Of a stretch of 51,635 nt of DNA, positions 19,401-29,080 are shown piece by piece. A program made the translations under genes and the position numbers. Every line of letters starts with the position of its first letter. Positions within the stretch are counted from its first letter, which is position 1. Source of the stretch: Erysipelatoclostridium sp. AM42-17 (GTDB lineage: Bacteria; Bacillota_I; Bacilli_A; Erysipelotrichales; Coprobacillaceae); the NCBI RefSeq assembly GCF_003480255.1, contig NZ_QUIN01000017.1, forward strand, positions 1 through 51,635. Reading direction: 5' to 3'. Under the pieces are notes generated by a model, which saw only the letters and a list, made by a program, of their open reading frames with translations, searched no databases and was not told the origin of the DNA.

Positions 19401-21003
19401 TAAATAGACTTGTAGAAGTAATAATTTCTTCTCTAATAGCGTCAATTGGTGGATTTGTTACTTGAGCAAAGAGTTGTTTAAAATAGTTAAATAAAGGTGG
19501 ATGTTTTTTAGATAAGACAGCTAATGGTCCATCATTTCCCATCGCTACAATACCTTCATTTCCTGTTAATGCTAATTTTTTAATATAATCTGTAACATCT
19601 TCATAACTATATCCATATACTTTTTGAAGTTTTGTCAATTCTTTACCCTTATAGCGTTCTACTTTCGCATTAGGAATACGAATATCTTGTAATTTAACTA
19701 AGTTACTTTCTAACCATTCCCCATATGGTTGACTTGTTGCATACATTTCTTTTAAATCATCATCTTTAATAAGTTTACCGGCTTTAGTATCTACAAGAAG
19801 CATTTTCCCCGGTCTTAATCTTTCTTTTAAGACAATGTCTTCTGCAGGTATATCTAAAGCACCTACTTCTGATGATAAGATTAAATAATCATCTCTTGTA
19901 ATATAATAACGAGAAGGTCTTAAACCATTACGGTCCAATACAGCTCCCATGACATCACCATCACTAAATAAGATAGAAGCAGGTCCATCCCAAGGCTCCA
20001 TTAAAGTTGCATTATATTCATAGAAATCTTTTTTAGATTGTGACATACTCTTATCATTTTCATATGGTTCTGGTATACACATCATGACAGCACGAGGTAA
20101 TTCCATTCCTGACATTACTAAGAATTCTAATGTATTATCTAACATAGCAGAATCAGAACCATTTACATCAATAACTGGGTAAACTTTATTGGTATCTATT
20201 TGATCAGTTGCCATGTTTTCTTCACGGCTTAACATATTGTTAGCATTTCCCTTAATCGTGTTAATTTCACCATTATGAACAATAAAACGATTAGGGTGAG
20301 CACGGCGCCATGAAGGCATTGTATTGGTAGAAAAACGAGAGTGAACTAATGCAATAGCACTCTTATAATCTTCATCTTGTAAATCTTTAAAGAAAGAACG
20401 TAATTGTCCTACTAAAAACATTCCTTTATAAACAATAGTACGTGATGATAAAGAACATACATACGTATCTTCAAATTGACTTTGTTCAAAAATTCTTCTT
20501 GCTTGATATAATTTACGATCAAAAGCTAAACCTTTATCTAAACCATGTGGTTTTCTAATAAAAGCTTGAATAATATAAGGCATTGCATCAAGTGCTTTTT
20601 TACCTAATACTTTAGGTACAGTTGGAACTTCACGCCATCCTAAAAATTCCATACCTTCTTTTTCGACAACAGTTTCAAACATTTTTTTAACTCTTGCACG
20701 AATTTTTTCATCTTGTGGCATAAAGAACATTCCAACTCCAAATTTTCCTTCTTGTGGTAAAGTAAATTCAGTAACCACCTTTTTAAAATAAGCATAAGGA
20801 ACTTGAGTTAAAATTCCTACACCATCCCCTGTTTCACCGGCAGCATCTTTACCAGCACGGTGTTCTAATTGTTCAACAATCTTTAAAGCATTATGTACTG
20901 TTAAATGTGTCTTAACACCTTTAATATTCACAACTGCCCCAATACCACAGTTATCATGCTCAAAAGATTTGTCATATAAACCGCTATAACTTTCTTTGTT
21001 CAT
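16492..21003 (-). CDS. gltB: Glutamate synthase (NADPH) large subunit
   Basis: Alpha subunit of glutamate synthase, which forms two glutamates from glutamine and 2-oxoglutarate. At 1503 residues it is full length. The N-terminal glutaminase domain begins at Cys19 (HDNCGIGAV), so a short propeptide is expected to be removed. Then come the central domain, the FMN/synthase domain (about 780-1150, with GGTGAAP and CNLDTCPVGVATQ, whose cysteines bind the 3Fe-4S cluster) and the C-terminal GXGXG beta-helix (about 1240-1430). GGGGG ribosome binding site. It heads gltBD. Confidence 0.98.
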   Translation of the reverse strand: MNKESYSGLYDKSFEHDNCGIGAVVNIKGVKTHLTVHNALKIVEQLEHRAGKDAAGETGDGVGILTQVPYAYFKKVVTEFTLPQEGKFGVGMFFMPQDEKIRARVKKMFETVVEKEGMEFLGWREVPTVPKVLGKKALDAMPYIIQAFIRKPHGLDKGLAFDRKLYQARRIFEQSQFEDTYVCSLSSRTIVYKGMFLVGQLRSFFKDLQDEDYKSAIALVHSRFSTNTMPSWRRAHPNRFIVHNGEINTIKGNANNMLSREENMATDQIDTNKVYPVIDVNGSDSAMLDNTLEFLVMSGMELPRAVMMCIPEPYENDKSMSQSKKDFYEYNATLMEPWDGPASILFSDGDVMGAVLDRNGLRPSRYYITRDDYLILSSEVGALDIPAEDIVLKERLRPGKMLLVDTKAGKLIKDDDLKEMYATSQPYGEWLESNLVKLQDIRIPNAKVERYKGKELTKLQKVYGYSYEDVTDYIKKLALTGNEGIVAMGNDGPLAVLSKKHPPLFNYFKQLFAQVTNPPIDAIREEIITSTSLFIGHDGNMLEDQPENCHLLKINHPILSNTDLLKIKKLKKDGFKVAVVPITYIKNTSLEKALDKLFVEVDKVYHEGANIVILSDRGVDDNHLPIPSLLAVAAVNQYLVSTKKRNSLALIIESGEPREVHHYATLLGYGASAVNGYLAQDTIFELIDQGLLEKDYYAAIDDYNDGILHGIVKIASKMGISTIQSYRGSQNFEAIGLSSELVNKYFPKTVSRIEGKTIKDIEADVEYRHNQVFDPLGLDVDISLDSAGDHKERSGKEEHLYNPQTIHKLQQATRLGDYKLFKEYSSMIDEEGKNINLRGLLEFKKPKKSIPLEEVEPVESIVQRFKTGAMSYGSISKEAHECMAIAMNRLKGKSNSGEGGEDPDRFIPDENGDSRCSAIKQVASGRFGVTSEYLCSAKEIQIKMAQGAKPGEGGHLPSGKVYPWIAKTRHSTPGVGLISPPPHHDIYSIEDLAQLIYDLKNANKDARISVKLVSEAGVGTIAAGVAKAGAGVILISGYDGGTGAAPRNSVYNAGLPWELGLAEAHQTLIMNDLRSRVVIETDGKLMNGRDLAIATLLGAEEYGFATAPLVTMGCVMMRVCNLDTCPVGVATQNPILRKRFKGKPEYIENFMRFVAQELREYMAMLGFKTIDEMVGRSDLLQVRPGHENVDLSRIIHNPYTKAKHVHHDPKNEYDFKLDQVKDTTVLEKQLKDALINKDSKEIHVDITNIDRSFGTMFGSQITKMYGKLPEDQFKVNCYGSGGQSFGAFIPQGLTLNLHGDSNDYFGKGLSGGKLIVVPPENSIIDPAKNIIIGNVALYGATSGEVYINGIAGERFAVRNSGAHAVVEGVGDHGLEYMTGGLVVVLGPTGRNFAAGMSGGIAYVYDPDNKLYAHINKELVNYSNVSSRYDEAQLKKLIEKHYDYTNSQVAKDILDDFEHQVTLFKKVVPHDYAHMIELISSYEQQGLTNEQAKVEAFNAFKKGV

Positions 21004-21032
21004 TATGGTTCCCCCTTTTTTAATGTAGAGTT

Positions 21033-21061
21033 AGAATAACATATTTAGTAATATGTGTAAA
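21033..21061 (-). promoter_or_regulatory. Promoter of gltBD
   Basis: Minus-strand TTTACA (21061-21056), 17-base spacer, TATTCT (21038-21033), about 30 bases before the gltB start. Confidence 0.6.
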
Positions 21062-21242
21062 GTGTTGTATCTTTTTTAGGAATATCCCAACTTTTTAAAA
21101 TACTAAGATTTAAAATCATTGATTTTAAGCCATTTTTTAATCATTTTGCAATAATTTTAGCACTTATGATAATATTATTTTACTATTTTAATAAATTTAT
21201 TTCAAAACATGATAAAAAATTTTTTAAATTTTTTTAATTTTA
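21062..21242. other. AT-rich divergent intergenic region
   Basis: Between the gltB promoter and the pduL promoter lies very AT-rich DNA with runs of A and T, including TTTTTTAAATTTTTTT. No ORF or strong hairpin was seen. It may hold activator sites for gltBD but none is recognisable. Confidence 0.4.
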
Positions 21243-21270
21243 TTGCAAAGAATAGTAAAAAGAGTAAGAT
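21243..21270 (+). promoter_or_regulatory. Candidate promoter of pduL
   Basis: TTGCAA (21243-21248), 16-base spacer, TAAGAT (21265-21270), about 26 bases before the pduL start. The -10 is imperfect. Confidence 0.4.
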
Positions 21271-21295
21271 ATATAGATGAAAAAGGAGAGTTATC

Positions 21296-21868
21296 ATGGA
21301 AAATAAATTTATTGTAGAAACATCTGCTAGACACATTCATTTAAGTGATAAAGATCTAGCTACATTATTTGGTGAAGGTTACCAATTAACAAACAAAAAA
21401 GATTTATCTCAACCAGGACAATTTGCTTGTGTTGAAAAAGTAAAAGTAGTAGGACCTAAAAGTGAAATGAACATGTCAGTATTAGGACCAACTCGTAATG
21501 CAACTCAAGTTGAAATTTCATTAACTGATGCAAGATCATTAGGATTACAAGCATTAGTAAGAGAATCTGGAGATATTGAAGGAACTGCTGGATGTAAATT
21601 AGTAGGACCTAAAGGTGAAGTTGAATTAACATGTGGTGTGATTGCTGCAAAACGTCATATTCACTTAACTCCTGAAGATGCAGAAAAATTTGGTGTTAAA
21701 GATAAAGAAATCGTTAAAGTAGAATTAGATACTGAAGGACGTTCTTTAGTATTCGGTGATGTTGTTTGTCGTGTAAGTGCTAATTATGCAACTGCTATGC
21801 ACATTGATACTGATGAAAGCAATGCTGCTGGATGCGGACGTGAAGTATACGGTAAAATTGTAAAATAA
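21296..21868 (+). CDS. pduL: Phosphate acyltransferase, PduL type
   Basis: Transfers acyl groups between CoA and phosphate (acetyl- or propanoyl-phosphate). 190 residues made of two similar halves, each with a metal-binding HIHL: SARHIHLS (H13, H15) and AKRHIHLT (H121, H123). GGAGAG ribosome binding site. It is not inside a microcompartment operon and has no N-terminal encapsulation peptide, so it is probably the housekeeping phosphotransacetylase of fermentation rather than a propanediol enzyme. Ends at a strong terminator. Confidence 0.93.
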   Translation: MENKFIVETSARHIHLSDKDLATLFGEGYQLTNKKDLSQPGQFACVEKVKVVGPKSEMNMSVLGPTRNATQVEISLTDARSLGLQALVRESGDIEGTAGCKLVGPKGEVELTCGVIAAKRHIHLTPEDAEKFGVKDKEIVKVELDTEGRSLVFGDVVCRVSANYATAMHIDTDESNAAGCGREVYGKIVK

Positions 21869-21875
21869 TATAATT

Positions 21876-21899
21876 GAGAGGGAAACCTCTCTTTTTTTT
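21876..21899 (+). terminator. Terminator after pduL
   Basis: GAGAGG-GAAA-CCTCTC hairpin with a stable GNRA loop followed by eight T. Confidence 0.9.
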
Positions 21900-21927
21900 A
21901 CAATAAATGGGGTTATTTTCTAAAATA

Positions 21928-21936
21928 TGCTATAAT
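21928..21936 (+). promoter_or_regulatory. Extended -10 promoter for the DUF4230-like gene
   Basis: TGCTATAAT, a perfect extended -10, lies 16 bases before the ATG at 21952. No clear -35. It rules out the ATG at 21907 as the start. Confidence 0.6.
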
Positions 21937-21951
21937 TTGCTTGGTGATGAT

Positions 21952-22584
21952 ATGAAATTATTAGATGGTTTAGGTAAGGCTAAAAAAGCAATTGGTGGGA
22001 TTGTTGCGATTATTGTTGTTGGTGTTATCATCTTTTTGATAGGAATGCACTTTGGTGGAAAAAGCAGTGAGCCAGAAATTACATCTGCTTCATTAGGACA
22101 ACAGATAGAAAATATTGAAGAATTATCAACTCTCTCTTATCATTATTCAAAAGTTGGACAATTCTCTAATAATCTGAAATTAAATGGATGGAGTATCCCT
22201 CTTACACAAAAAAAATTTCTTTTATCTTATGAAGGTGAACTTAAAGTAGGTGTAAAACTAGATCAAGCAAAAATAAGTGTAGATGATTCTACGATTACTG
22301 TTTCTCTTCCTGAAATTACATTTTTATCACATGAAATTGATGAAAATAGTATAGAAGTTTATGATGAAACAAAGAATATCTTTAATCAAATAAGTATTAA
22401 AGATTACAAAGCCTTTGCAAAAAAACAAAAAAGTAAGGTTGAAGAAGAAGCAATCGAAAATGGTATTTTATCTAAAGCAGCAACCCGTACTCAAAAAGTA
22501 ATAACTCAATATTTAGAATCCTTACCAAATATAAAAAATCATTATACAATTAAAATTGAATTCCAAAAAAAAATAGACAGTTGA
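21952..22584 (+). CDS. DUF4230-like membrane-anchored protein
   Basis: Function unknown. 210 residues from the ATG at 21952, supported by GGTGAT and by the -10 box just upstream; a longer frame from 21907 would start before the transcript. N-terminal glycine-rich membrane helix (about 14-35, IGGIVAIIVVGVIIFLIGM) followed by a domain (about 55-205) with LSTLSYHYSKVG, a predicted beta strand rich part and a helical tail. The pattern matches the DUF4230 family as I know it. Single-gene unit ended by a bidirectional terminator. Confidence 0.75.
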   Translation: MKLLDGLGKAKKAIGGIVAIIVVGVIIFLIGMHFGGKSSEPEITSASLGQQIENIEELSTLSYHYSKVGQFSNNLKLNGWSIPLTQKKFLLSYEGELKVGVKLDQAKISVDDSTITVSLPEITFLSHEIDENSIEVYDETKNIFNQISIKDYKAFAKKQKSKVEEEAIENGILSKAATRTQKVITQYLESLPNIKNHYTIKIEFQKKIDS

Positions 22585-22606
22585 TAAAATCAACTGTCTA
22601 TTTTTT
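22566..22606. terminator. Bidirectional terminator between the DUF4230-like gene and hup
   Basis: Perfect 13-bp stem AATAGACAGTTGA (22572-22584) / TCAACTGTCTATT (22590-22602) with A run before and T run after, so it can stop both converging transcripts. Confidence 0.9.
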
Positions 22607-22883
22607 ATTTTTCATTTACAGCTTTTTTTAATGCTGAACTAGCTTTAAATGCTGGTGCTTTGCTTGCTGCAATTGTCATCATTTCACCAGTTCTAGGATT
22701 TCTTCCTGTTCTTTCTCCACGAGTACGAACTTCAAAATTTCCAAATCCTTTTAATGAAACTTTATCACCTTTAGTTAAAGCATCTGTTACAACTTCTACA
22801 AATGAAGAAATAACTTTATCTACGTCAGTTTTTGTCATTTCTGTACTTGAAGCAATCGCTTCTACTAATTCTGTTTTATTCAT
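22605..22883 (-). CDS. hup: HU family DNA-binding protein
   Basis: Histone-like nucleoid protein, 92 residues from the ATG at 22883 (MNKTELVEAIA), the canonical HU start with GGAG 9 bases upstream; an in-frame ATG at 22898 lacks this. The DNA-binding arm shows GFGNFEVRTRGERTGRNPRTG. A typical monocistronic HU gene with its own promoter and terminator. Confidence 0.96.
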   Translation of the reverse strand: MNKTELVEAIASSTEMTKTDVDKVISSFVEVVTDALTKGDKVSLKGFGNFEVRTRGERTGRNPRTGEMMTIAASKAPAFKASSALKKAVNEK

Positions 22884-22931
22884 TATTATAATCTCCATTT
22901 CTCAATAATATAGGTTTTAATACCTGTTTTT

Positions 22932-22960
22932 ATTTTACTACTTTCATGGGTATATTACAA
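22932..22960 (-). promoter_or_regulatory. Promoter of hup
   Basis: Minus-strand TTGTAA (22960-22955), 17-base spacer, TAAAAT (22937-22932). Confidence 0.65.
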
Positions 22961-22972
22961 CATAATCAAAGA

Positions 22973-23995
22973 TTATAATTGCGCTAAATCATTTATAAAT
23001 TCATGACATATTTCTTCCGGTGTAGCCCATGACGTCACCAATCTTACGCATATATGATCTTCATCTACATTAAACATTTCCGTCATTGCATAATCTTGTG
23101 ATAATCGTTGATAAATGTTTTTTTCGAAGATAGGAAATAGTTGATTGGATGGTGAATCAATATACATTGGAATGTGATTTGTGATTAATCCCTCTTTTAT
23201 AATATGGGCACATTTATTTTCATGTAAACCAATTTTATAATATAAATCTTCTTTAAATAGTGCCAAAAATTGTAATCCTAGCAATCTTCCTTTTGCTAGC
23301 ATCGCTCCTTTTTGTTTAATGTGATAACGAAAATCTGGTTTTAAATCATCATTGATCAATACTAAGCATTCACCAAATAAAGCCCCCATCTTTGTTCCAC
23401 CAATATAGAAGGCATCGCTGTATTGTGCTAAATCTCTTAAAGTAGGTGCATTTTCTAAAACAAGAGCACTTCCTAATCTTGCACCATCTACAAATAAGTA
23501 TAACTGATGTTCCTTACAATATGCATAGATTGTTTTTAGTTCTTCTAATGTATAATAAGTACCATATTCTGTTGTTTGTGATATATATACCATCTTAGGC
23601 TGTACCATATGTTCATCTGTATGTTGTCTATAAATTTCATCAATCATCGATACATTTATCTTACCATCTTGATGAGGACATGTCAGAATTTTATGACCTG
23701 TGCTTTCTACTGCACCTGTTTCATGAACTTGAATATGACCACTATCCACAGCAATCACTGCTTGATAGTCTTTTAAAGCAGACGCAATCATAATCATATT
23801 TGTTTGGGTACCACCAACTAAAAAATGAATATCGACATTTTTGTTTTGCATTTTTTCTTTTAAAATTTCTTTAGCTTGCAGACAATATTCATCTTGTCCA
23901 TAGCCTACTGATTGAACTAGATTTGTTTGATTTAATGCAGCCAATACTTGAGGATGTCCACCTTCACTATAATCATTTAAAAAACTATATTTCAT
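22973..23995 (-). CDS. Low-specificity L-threonine aldolase-like PLP enzyme
   Basis: Beta-eliminating-lyase/threonine aldolase family, 340 residues, expected to cleave threonine or related beta-hydroxy amino acids to glycine plus aldehyde. Seen: N-terminal NDYSEGGHP, VGGTQTN (about 60-66), cofactor Asp170 in LFVDGARLG and the pyridoxal phosphate lysine Lys202 in IGGTKMGALFGE. GGGGGGG ribosome binding site. It follows the GH1 gene, separated by a terminator. Substrate preference cannot be read from sequence. Confidence 0.88.
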   Translation of the reverse strand: MKYSFLNDYSEGGHPQVLAALNQTNLVQSVGYGQDEYCLQAKEILKEKMQNKNVDIHFLVGGTQTNMIMIASALKDYQAVIAVDSGHIQVHETGAVESTGHKILTCPHQDGKINVSMIDEIYRQHTDEHMVQPKMVYISQTTEYGTYYTLEELKTIYAYCKEHQLYLFVDGARLGSALVLENAPTLRDLAQYSDAFYIGGTKMGALFGECLVLINDDLKPDFRYHIKQKGAMLAKGRLLGLQFLALFKEDLYYKIGLHENKCAHIIKEGLITNHIPMYIDSPSNQLFPIFEKNIYQRLSQDYAMTEMFNVDEDHICVRLVTSWATPEEICHEFINDLAQL

Positions 23996-24013
23996 ATTTA
24001 CCCCCCCTTAAAG

Positions 24014-24033
24014 AAAAAGGAAACATATGTTTC

Positions 24034-24035
<2 letters not shown>
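24014..24035 (-). terminator. Terminator after the second GH1 gene
   Basis: Minus-strand AGGAAACAT / ATGTTTCCT palindrome (24035-24018) followed by TTTTCTTT. The long stem has almost no loop, so the real hairpin must open in the centre. Confidence 0.6.
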
Positions 24036-25494
<1,459 letters not shown>

Positions 25495-25519
25495 TTATTA
25501 TTTCCTCGGCAATAATCGA

Positions 25520-26425
25520 CTAACAATTAACATATTGATCTATAAATTGTTTAAAGTCTTTAATCATTTCACTTTTTGAATCTAATTCATATAAGTATTT
25601 TTCATCCTTTAATACAAATAATTCTTTCTTTCCTCTATTAGCGTTATATAAAGGGTAACCCATTTTTAAAGGAACAAAATCATCATTTTTTAAATGAATA
25701 TATAATGTTGGAATATCATTATGTTTAACATAATTTGTTGTATCTTCTTTAATATTAATGTGTACTGCTCTTTTAATCTTTCTTTGTAATAAAAGAAGCA
25801 TTGGCATTTTAGGGATTTTGTAATCTTGAACTAAACGATAACCTAATATTTGTTGTGGTGAAGTATAGGCACCATCTGATATGATTGCTTTAACATTCTT
25901 CAAAACGTGTTTCCCAGCAGCATTTAAAATCGTATTAGCACCACACTCTTTTCCAAATAATACAAGTTGATGTTCTTTTCCAAAACGTCCTAATAAATAT
26001 TGATTCCAACAAACAAGATCATTTACATCTTTAATACCTAATCCTCTAATATATCCATCACTTTGTCCATGAGCACAAGCATCAACTAATAAGATATGAC
26101 TATCTTTAATATATTCCTTTAAAAAAGGAACATATAAAGACATATCTTTTGCTTCTAAAGCATAAGGATGTAAAATAACTAAAGTTTGTTGAGCATTATC
26201 TTGATTGATAAATAATCCTCTTAACTTTACCCCTTCATTGTTATTAATTAATATATTTTCACATTGATAACGGCTTTCTAACAAACTAGGTCGATCATCT
26301 TCTTTATGATGACGATAAAGTAAAGATTTTGTTAGTTTGGTAGCTGCTGCATTCATTGCATAAAGGCTTCCCCCAACTGCTGCTACACTAGCTAAAGTTT
26401 GATATGTTTTTTTTCTATTATTCAC
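25520..26425 (-). CDS. Alpha/beta-hydrolase-fold protein lacking the nucleophile serine
   Basis: 301 residues from a GTG that overlaps the upstream stop by 8 bases. N-terminal hydrophobic stretch (about 10-27) may anchor it. The fold is clear: TLVILHPYAL (about 81-90), LLVDACAHGQSDG (112-124), strand-elbow LVLFGKECGANTIL (154-167) and IYIHLKNDDFVP-like acid region (about 242-252). In active relatives the elbow is GxSxG; here it is G158-K-E160-C-G162, Glu replacing Ser. The usual C-terminal His site reads KYLYELDS (about 276-283), with no His. It is therefore probably a non-catalytic member. Co-translated with the unknown upstream gene. Confidence 0.8.
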   Translation of the reverse strand: MNNRKKTYQTLASVAAVGGSLYAMNAAATKLTKSLLYRHHKEDDRPSLLESRYQCENILINNNEGVKLRGLFINQDNAQQTLVILHPYALEAKDMSLYVPFLKEYIKDSHILLVDACAHGQSDGYIRGLGIKDVNDLVCWNQYLLGRFGKEHQLVLFGKECGANTILNAAGKHVLKNVKAIISDGAYTSPQQILGYRLVQDYKIPKMPMLLLLQRKIKRAVHINIKEDTTNYVKHNDIPTLYIHLKNDDFVPLKMGYPLYNANRGKKELFVLKDEKYLYELDSKSEMIKDFKQFIDQYVNC

Positions 26426-27617
26426 TACGATAATCCTCCCTGTAATTTTCCATTAATAATCGATTAATATTGGCAACTTGTTCAAACGATGTTAAACGAT
26501 ATTCATCATGTTCCATTCTTGCTGCATAAAAGCGAATTGCTTTTTCCAATTCTTTTTTAATAGTACAACGGTATTCTTCAGGAAATGTTGATATAGGGAA
26601 ACATACAAATACAAAAGTATTATAATCTTGCGAAAATAAATCTATAAGTAATTGATATCCTACATCTAAAACAATAGAATTACCTATCGCTATTTGTAAG
26701 TCATGATTAGCAAAAGTAAGCATATCATTCATGACAAAACGAATAACATCTTTACAAGCATCCTTAAATGCTTCATCATCACTATTAAATATGGCTTCCA
26801 TATAAGGTAATACAATACTTTGATAGTGTTCATCTTTAGCTCTTTTATTAATATAATGAAAGATATCTAATGTAATATGATAATGGGATAATACTAATGA
26901 TCCAAAATCAGTCATGATTGCAAAAGCAAATCTTTGTAGTTTACACAATCTCCAGATTGCTTCTAATAATTGTTCTTTGGTTTCTTTATAAAACTTATCT
27001 AAATTAGCATAAACAATTCGTATAATTTCTCTAAAATAATATAAATGGTATTGATATTGAGTATCTAGATATTTAGCTGTTGTGCCATCCCATTCATATT
27101 CATATAAAATCTTATCTAACAATAAAGTAATAGAATCCATAAATTTCTTATAGTTTTTATTGTAGATTAAGCGATTTAAATAAGGCATAAGGAAACTATA
27201 AAACTGATCTACAGTTTCTTGATTAGTACCATTATGATATTCTAAATAATCCAATACATTACGGTAATCTAATGGCTCCAATAAGGTCTCTTTTTGATGT
27301 GTTTCAATAAAATGAGCAATAATATGACAATGCAATATTGTTTTATAATGACTATCATAAATAATTTTATTTAATGCGTCCTTGATAATATATTCTTGTT
27401 CCTGTTCATGAAGTTCTACTGAAAAAGTAGGAATAATTTCTTCCCCTGAATAATCTATTGTAAGAAAAACATTAATATCTCTAAATTGACTATCTAAAAT
27501 ATAATATCGAAACTTATGTTCAAATTTCTTAGTTTGTACTGAACTGTGACAACGATATTTTCCAATATATTTACTGGTATGTTCGGCTAAATATTTTTCT
27601 ATACATTCTCTTGCCAT
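26418..27617 (-). CDS. Hypothetical protein, 399 residues
   Basis: No family recognised. Cytoplasmic: no signal peptide and no membrane segment. Rich in Tyr, His, Ile and acidic residues, with a mostly helical look from about residue 125 onward. The N-terminal 90 residues contain a predicted beta-rich part (KFRYYILDSQFRDINVFLTID). Strong GAGGAGGTGG ribosome binding site. Its stop overlaps the GTG of the hydrolase-fold gene, so the two products are probably made in step and may act together. Confidence 0.7.
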   Translation of the reverse strand: MARECIEKYLAEHTSKYIGKYRCHSSVQTKKFEHKFRYYILDSQFRDINVFLTIDYSGEEIIPTFSVELHEQEQEYIIKDALNKIIYDSHYKTILHCHIIAHFIETHQKETLLEPLDYRNVLDYLEYHNGTNQETVDQFYSFLMPYLNRLIYNKNYKKFMDSITLLLDKILYEYEWDGTTAKYLDTQYQYHLYYFREIIRIVYANLDKFYKETKEQLLEAIWRLCKLQRFAFAIMTDFGSLVLSHYHITLDIFHYINKRAKDEHYQSIVLPYMEAIFNSDDEAFKDACKDVIRFVMNDMLTFANHDLQIAIGNSIVLDVGYQLLIDLFSQDYNTFVFVCFPISTFPEEYRCTIKKELEKAIRFYAARMEHDEYRLTSFEQVANINRLLMENYREDYRSE

Positions 27618-27667
27618 ATGACCACCTCCTCATGGTTTATTTTACCATTTTTATATATTGAATAAAA

Positions 27668-27700
27668 CAAAAAAGAAAGTCAATATTTGAGCTTTCTTTT
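27668..27700 (-). terminator. Terminator of the sucrose operon
   Basis: Minus-strand AAAAGAAAG (27700-27692) / CTTTCTTTT (27679-27671) with a 12-base loop and T-rich tail, at the scrB stop. Confidence 0.6.
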
Positions 27701-29078
27701 ATTCTGATTCTATTTTGAAAGAATCTAAGTAGTAAATATTAATTTCATTTGAACATTCTATATCGGTATTTTCACTATAAATACGTGTTGTAAATGTACG
27801 ATAGCCATCATTAATAAACATTTCTATAGATGAAGTATCACTATAAATAATGAGTGAGTCTAAATGTTCTAATTCCAGATGTCTTATATCTCTTCCATAA
27901 CCTGATTCATTCATTGTAAGTGTCATAAGTCCGTTATGATATTCTATGATAAAATCATTTCTTAGTTTTAAATATAATGTGTCAGATATATTTTTTATTT
28001 GTAATTCAAAAACATTGTTTTTTAATTGGAGGTGAGGTTTTTTATATGACTCTTGTGACATTCTTAATTGTTTAAATTCAGGTAAAGGTTTTTGATATAA
28101 ATGACCATCATGATAATCGAGAATTCGAGGCATCGTCAAAGCATGTTGCCAATTATTTTGTACTGTTGGATTTGTATAATCAACATCAGGTAATCCCATC
28201 CACCCAATCAGAATTCTTCTTCCTTGTTCATCTAAAAATGTTTGTGCAGCATAAATATCAAACCCATTATCAATTTCTTCAAAATCTTTAACAATAGAAT
28301 CATTAACAAAATCATAATTAACTTTGAAATAGCCATTTTGATATATATTTTCATATAAATAACCATCTTGCTTAATTCCTTGTGGAGAACAAAGCAAAAT
28401 CATTTGCCCATTAAGTTCAAATAAATCAGGACATTCCCACATATAGCCAAATGGCTTTTCGGTTTTTAAGCGACAACAATAATCAAATTTCTTTAAATCA
28501 TCACTTTGATAAACAAGAACTTGCCCTACATCCTGTTTATCTCTTGCGCCCATAACTAAATAATCATGATCTCGATGATATATTTTTGGATCACGTACGT
28601 GAAGTGTTAAATCATCAGGATAATCTTCATTTGTCATGAGACATTCTTTATTTGTTAGAATATGACCATCACAACTTTCTACATGCATAAAATTATGTTC
28701 TCTGCCTTTTAATATATAGTCATAATCACCTGGCTTTTTAACGTTACCAGTATAGAAATAATGAATCTTATTATCTTTAATAATAGCACTTCCTGAATAA
28801 GCACCACCTTGATCACGAGGATGATCAGGTAATAAAGGCATTTTTAAATCTTGATAATGAATAAAATTTTTTGTTGCATAATGCCCCCACCCTTTTAAAC
28901 CATTGTTTACATCGGCTGGTGCCCATTGATAGTAAATGTGATATGTTCCATCATGCTGACACAATCCATTAGGATCATTTAGCCAGCCTATTGGTGGCAT
29001 AAGATGATAATGAAGGCGATATGGATCATCTGTTGTTGGTTGTTTTATTGCTTGTAATAATCGATCTATATTATTCAT
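27699..29078 (-). CDS. scrB: Sucrose-6-phosphate hydrolase, glycoside hydrolase family 32
   Basis: Cytoplasmic invertase acting on the sucrose-6-phosphate made by the PTS next door. 459 residues from the ATG at 29078, which has AAAGGG just upstream overlapping the stop of the PTS gene; a longer frame to 29105 begins inside that gene. Catalytic nucleophile Asp35 in WLNDPNG, stabiliser in HVRDPKIY and acid/base Glu in MWECPDLF, plus the C-terminal beta-sandwich domain. Last gene of the sucrose operon. Confidence 0.94.
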   Translation of the reverse strand: MNNIDRLLQAIKQPTTDDPYRLHYHLMPPIGWLNDPNGLCQHDGTYHIYYQWAPADVNNGLKGWGHYATKNFIHYQDLKMPLLPDHPRDQGGAYSGSAIIKDNKIHYFYTGNVKKPGDYDYILKGREHNFMHVESCDGHILTNKECLMTNEDYPDDLTLHVRDPKIYHRDHDYLVMGARDKQDVGQVLVYQSDDLKKFDYCCRLKTEKPFGYMWECPDLFELNGQMILLCSPQGIKQDGYLYENIYQNGYFKVNYDFVNDSIVKDFEEIDNGFDIYAAQTFLDEQGRRILIGWMGLPDVDYTNPTVQNNWQHALTMPRILDYHDGHLYQKPLPEFKQLRMSQESYKKPHLQLKNNVFELQIKNISDTLYLKLRNDFIIEYHNGLMTLTMNESGYGRDIRHLELEHLDSLIIYSDTSSIEMFINDGYRTFTTRIYSENTDIECSNEINIYYLDSFKIESE

Positions 29079-29080
29079 AA

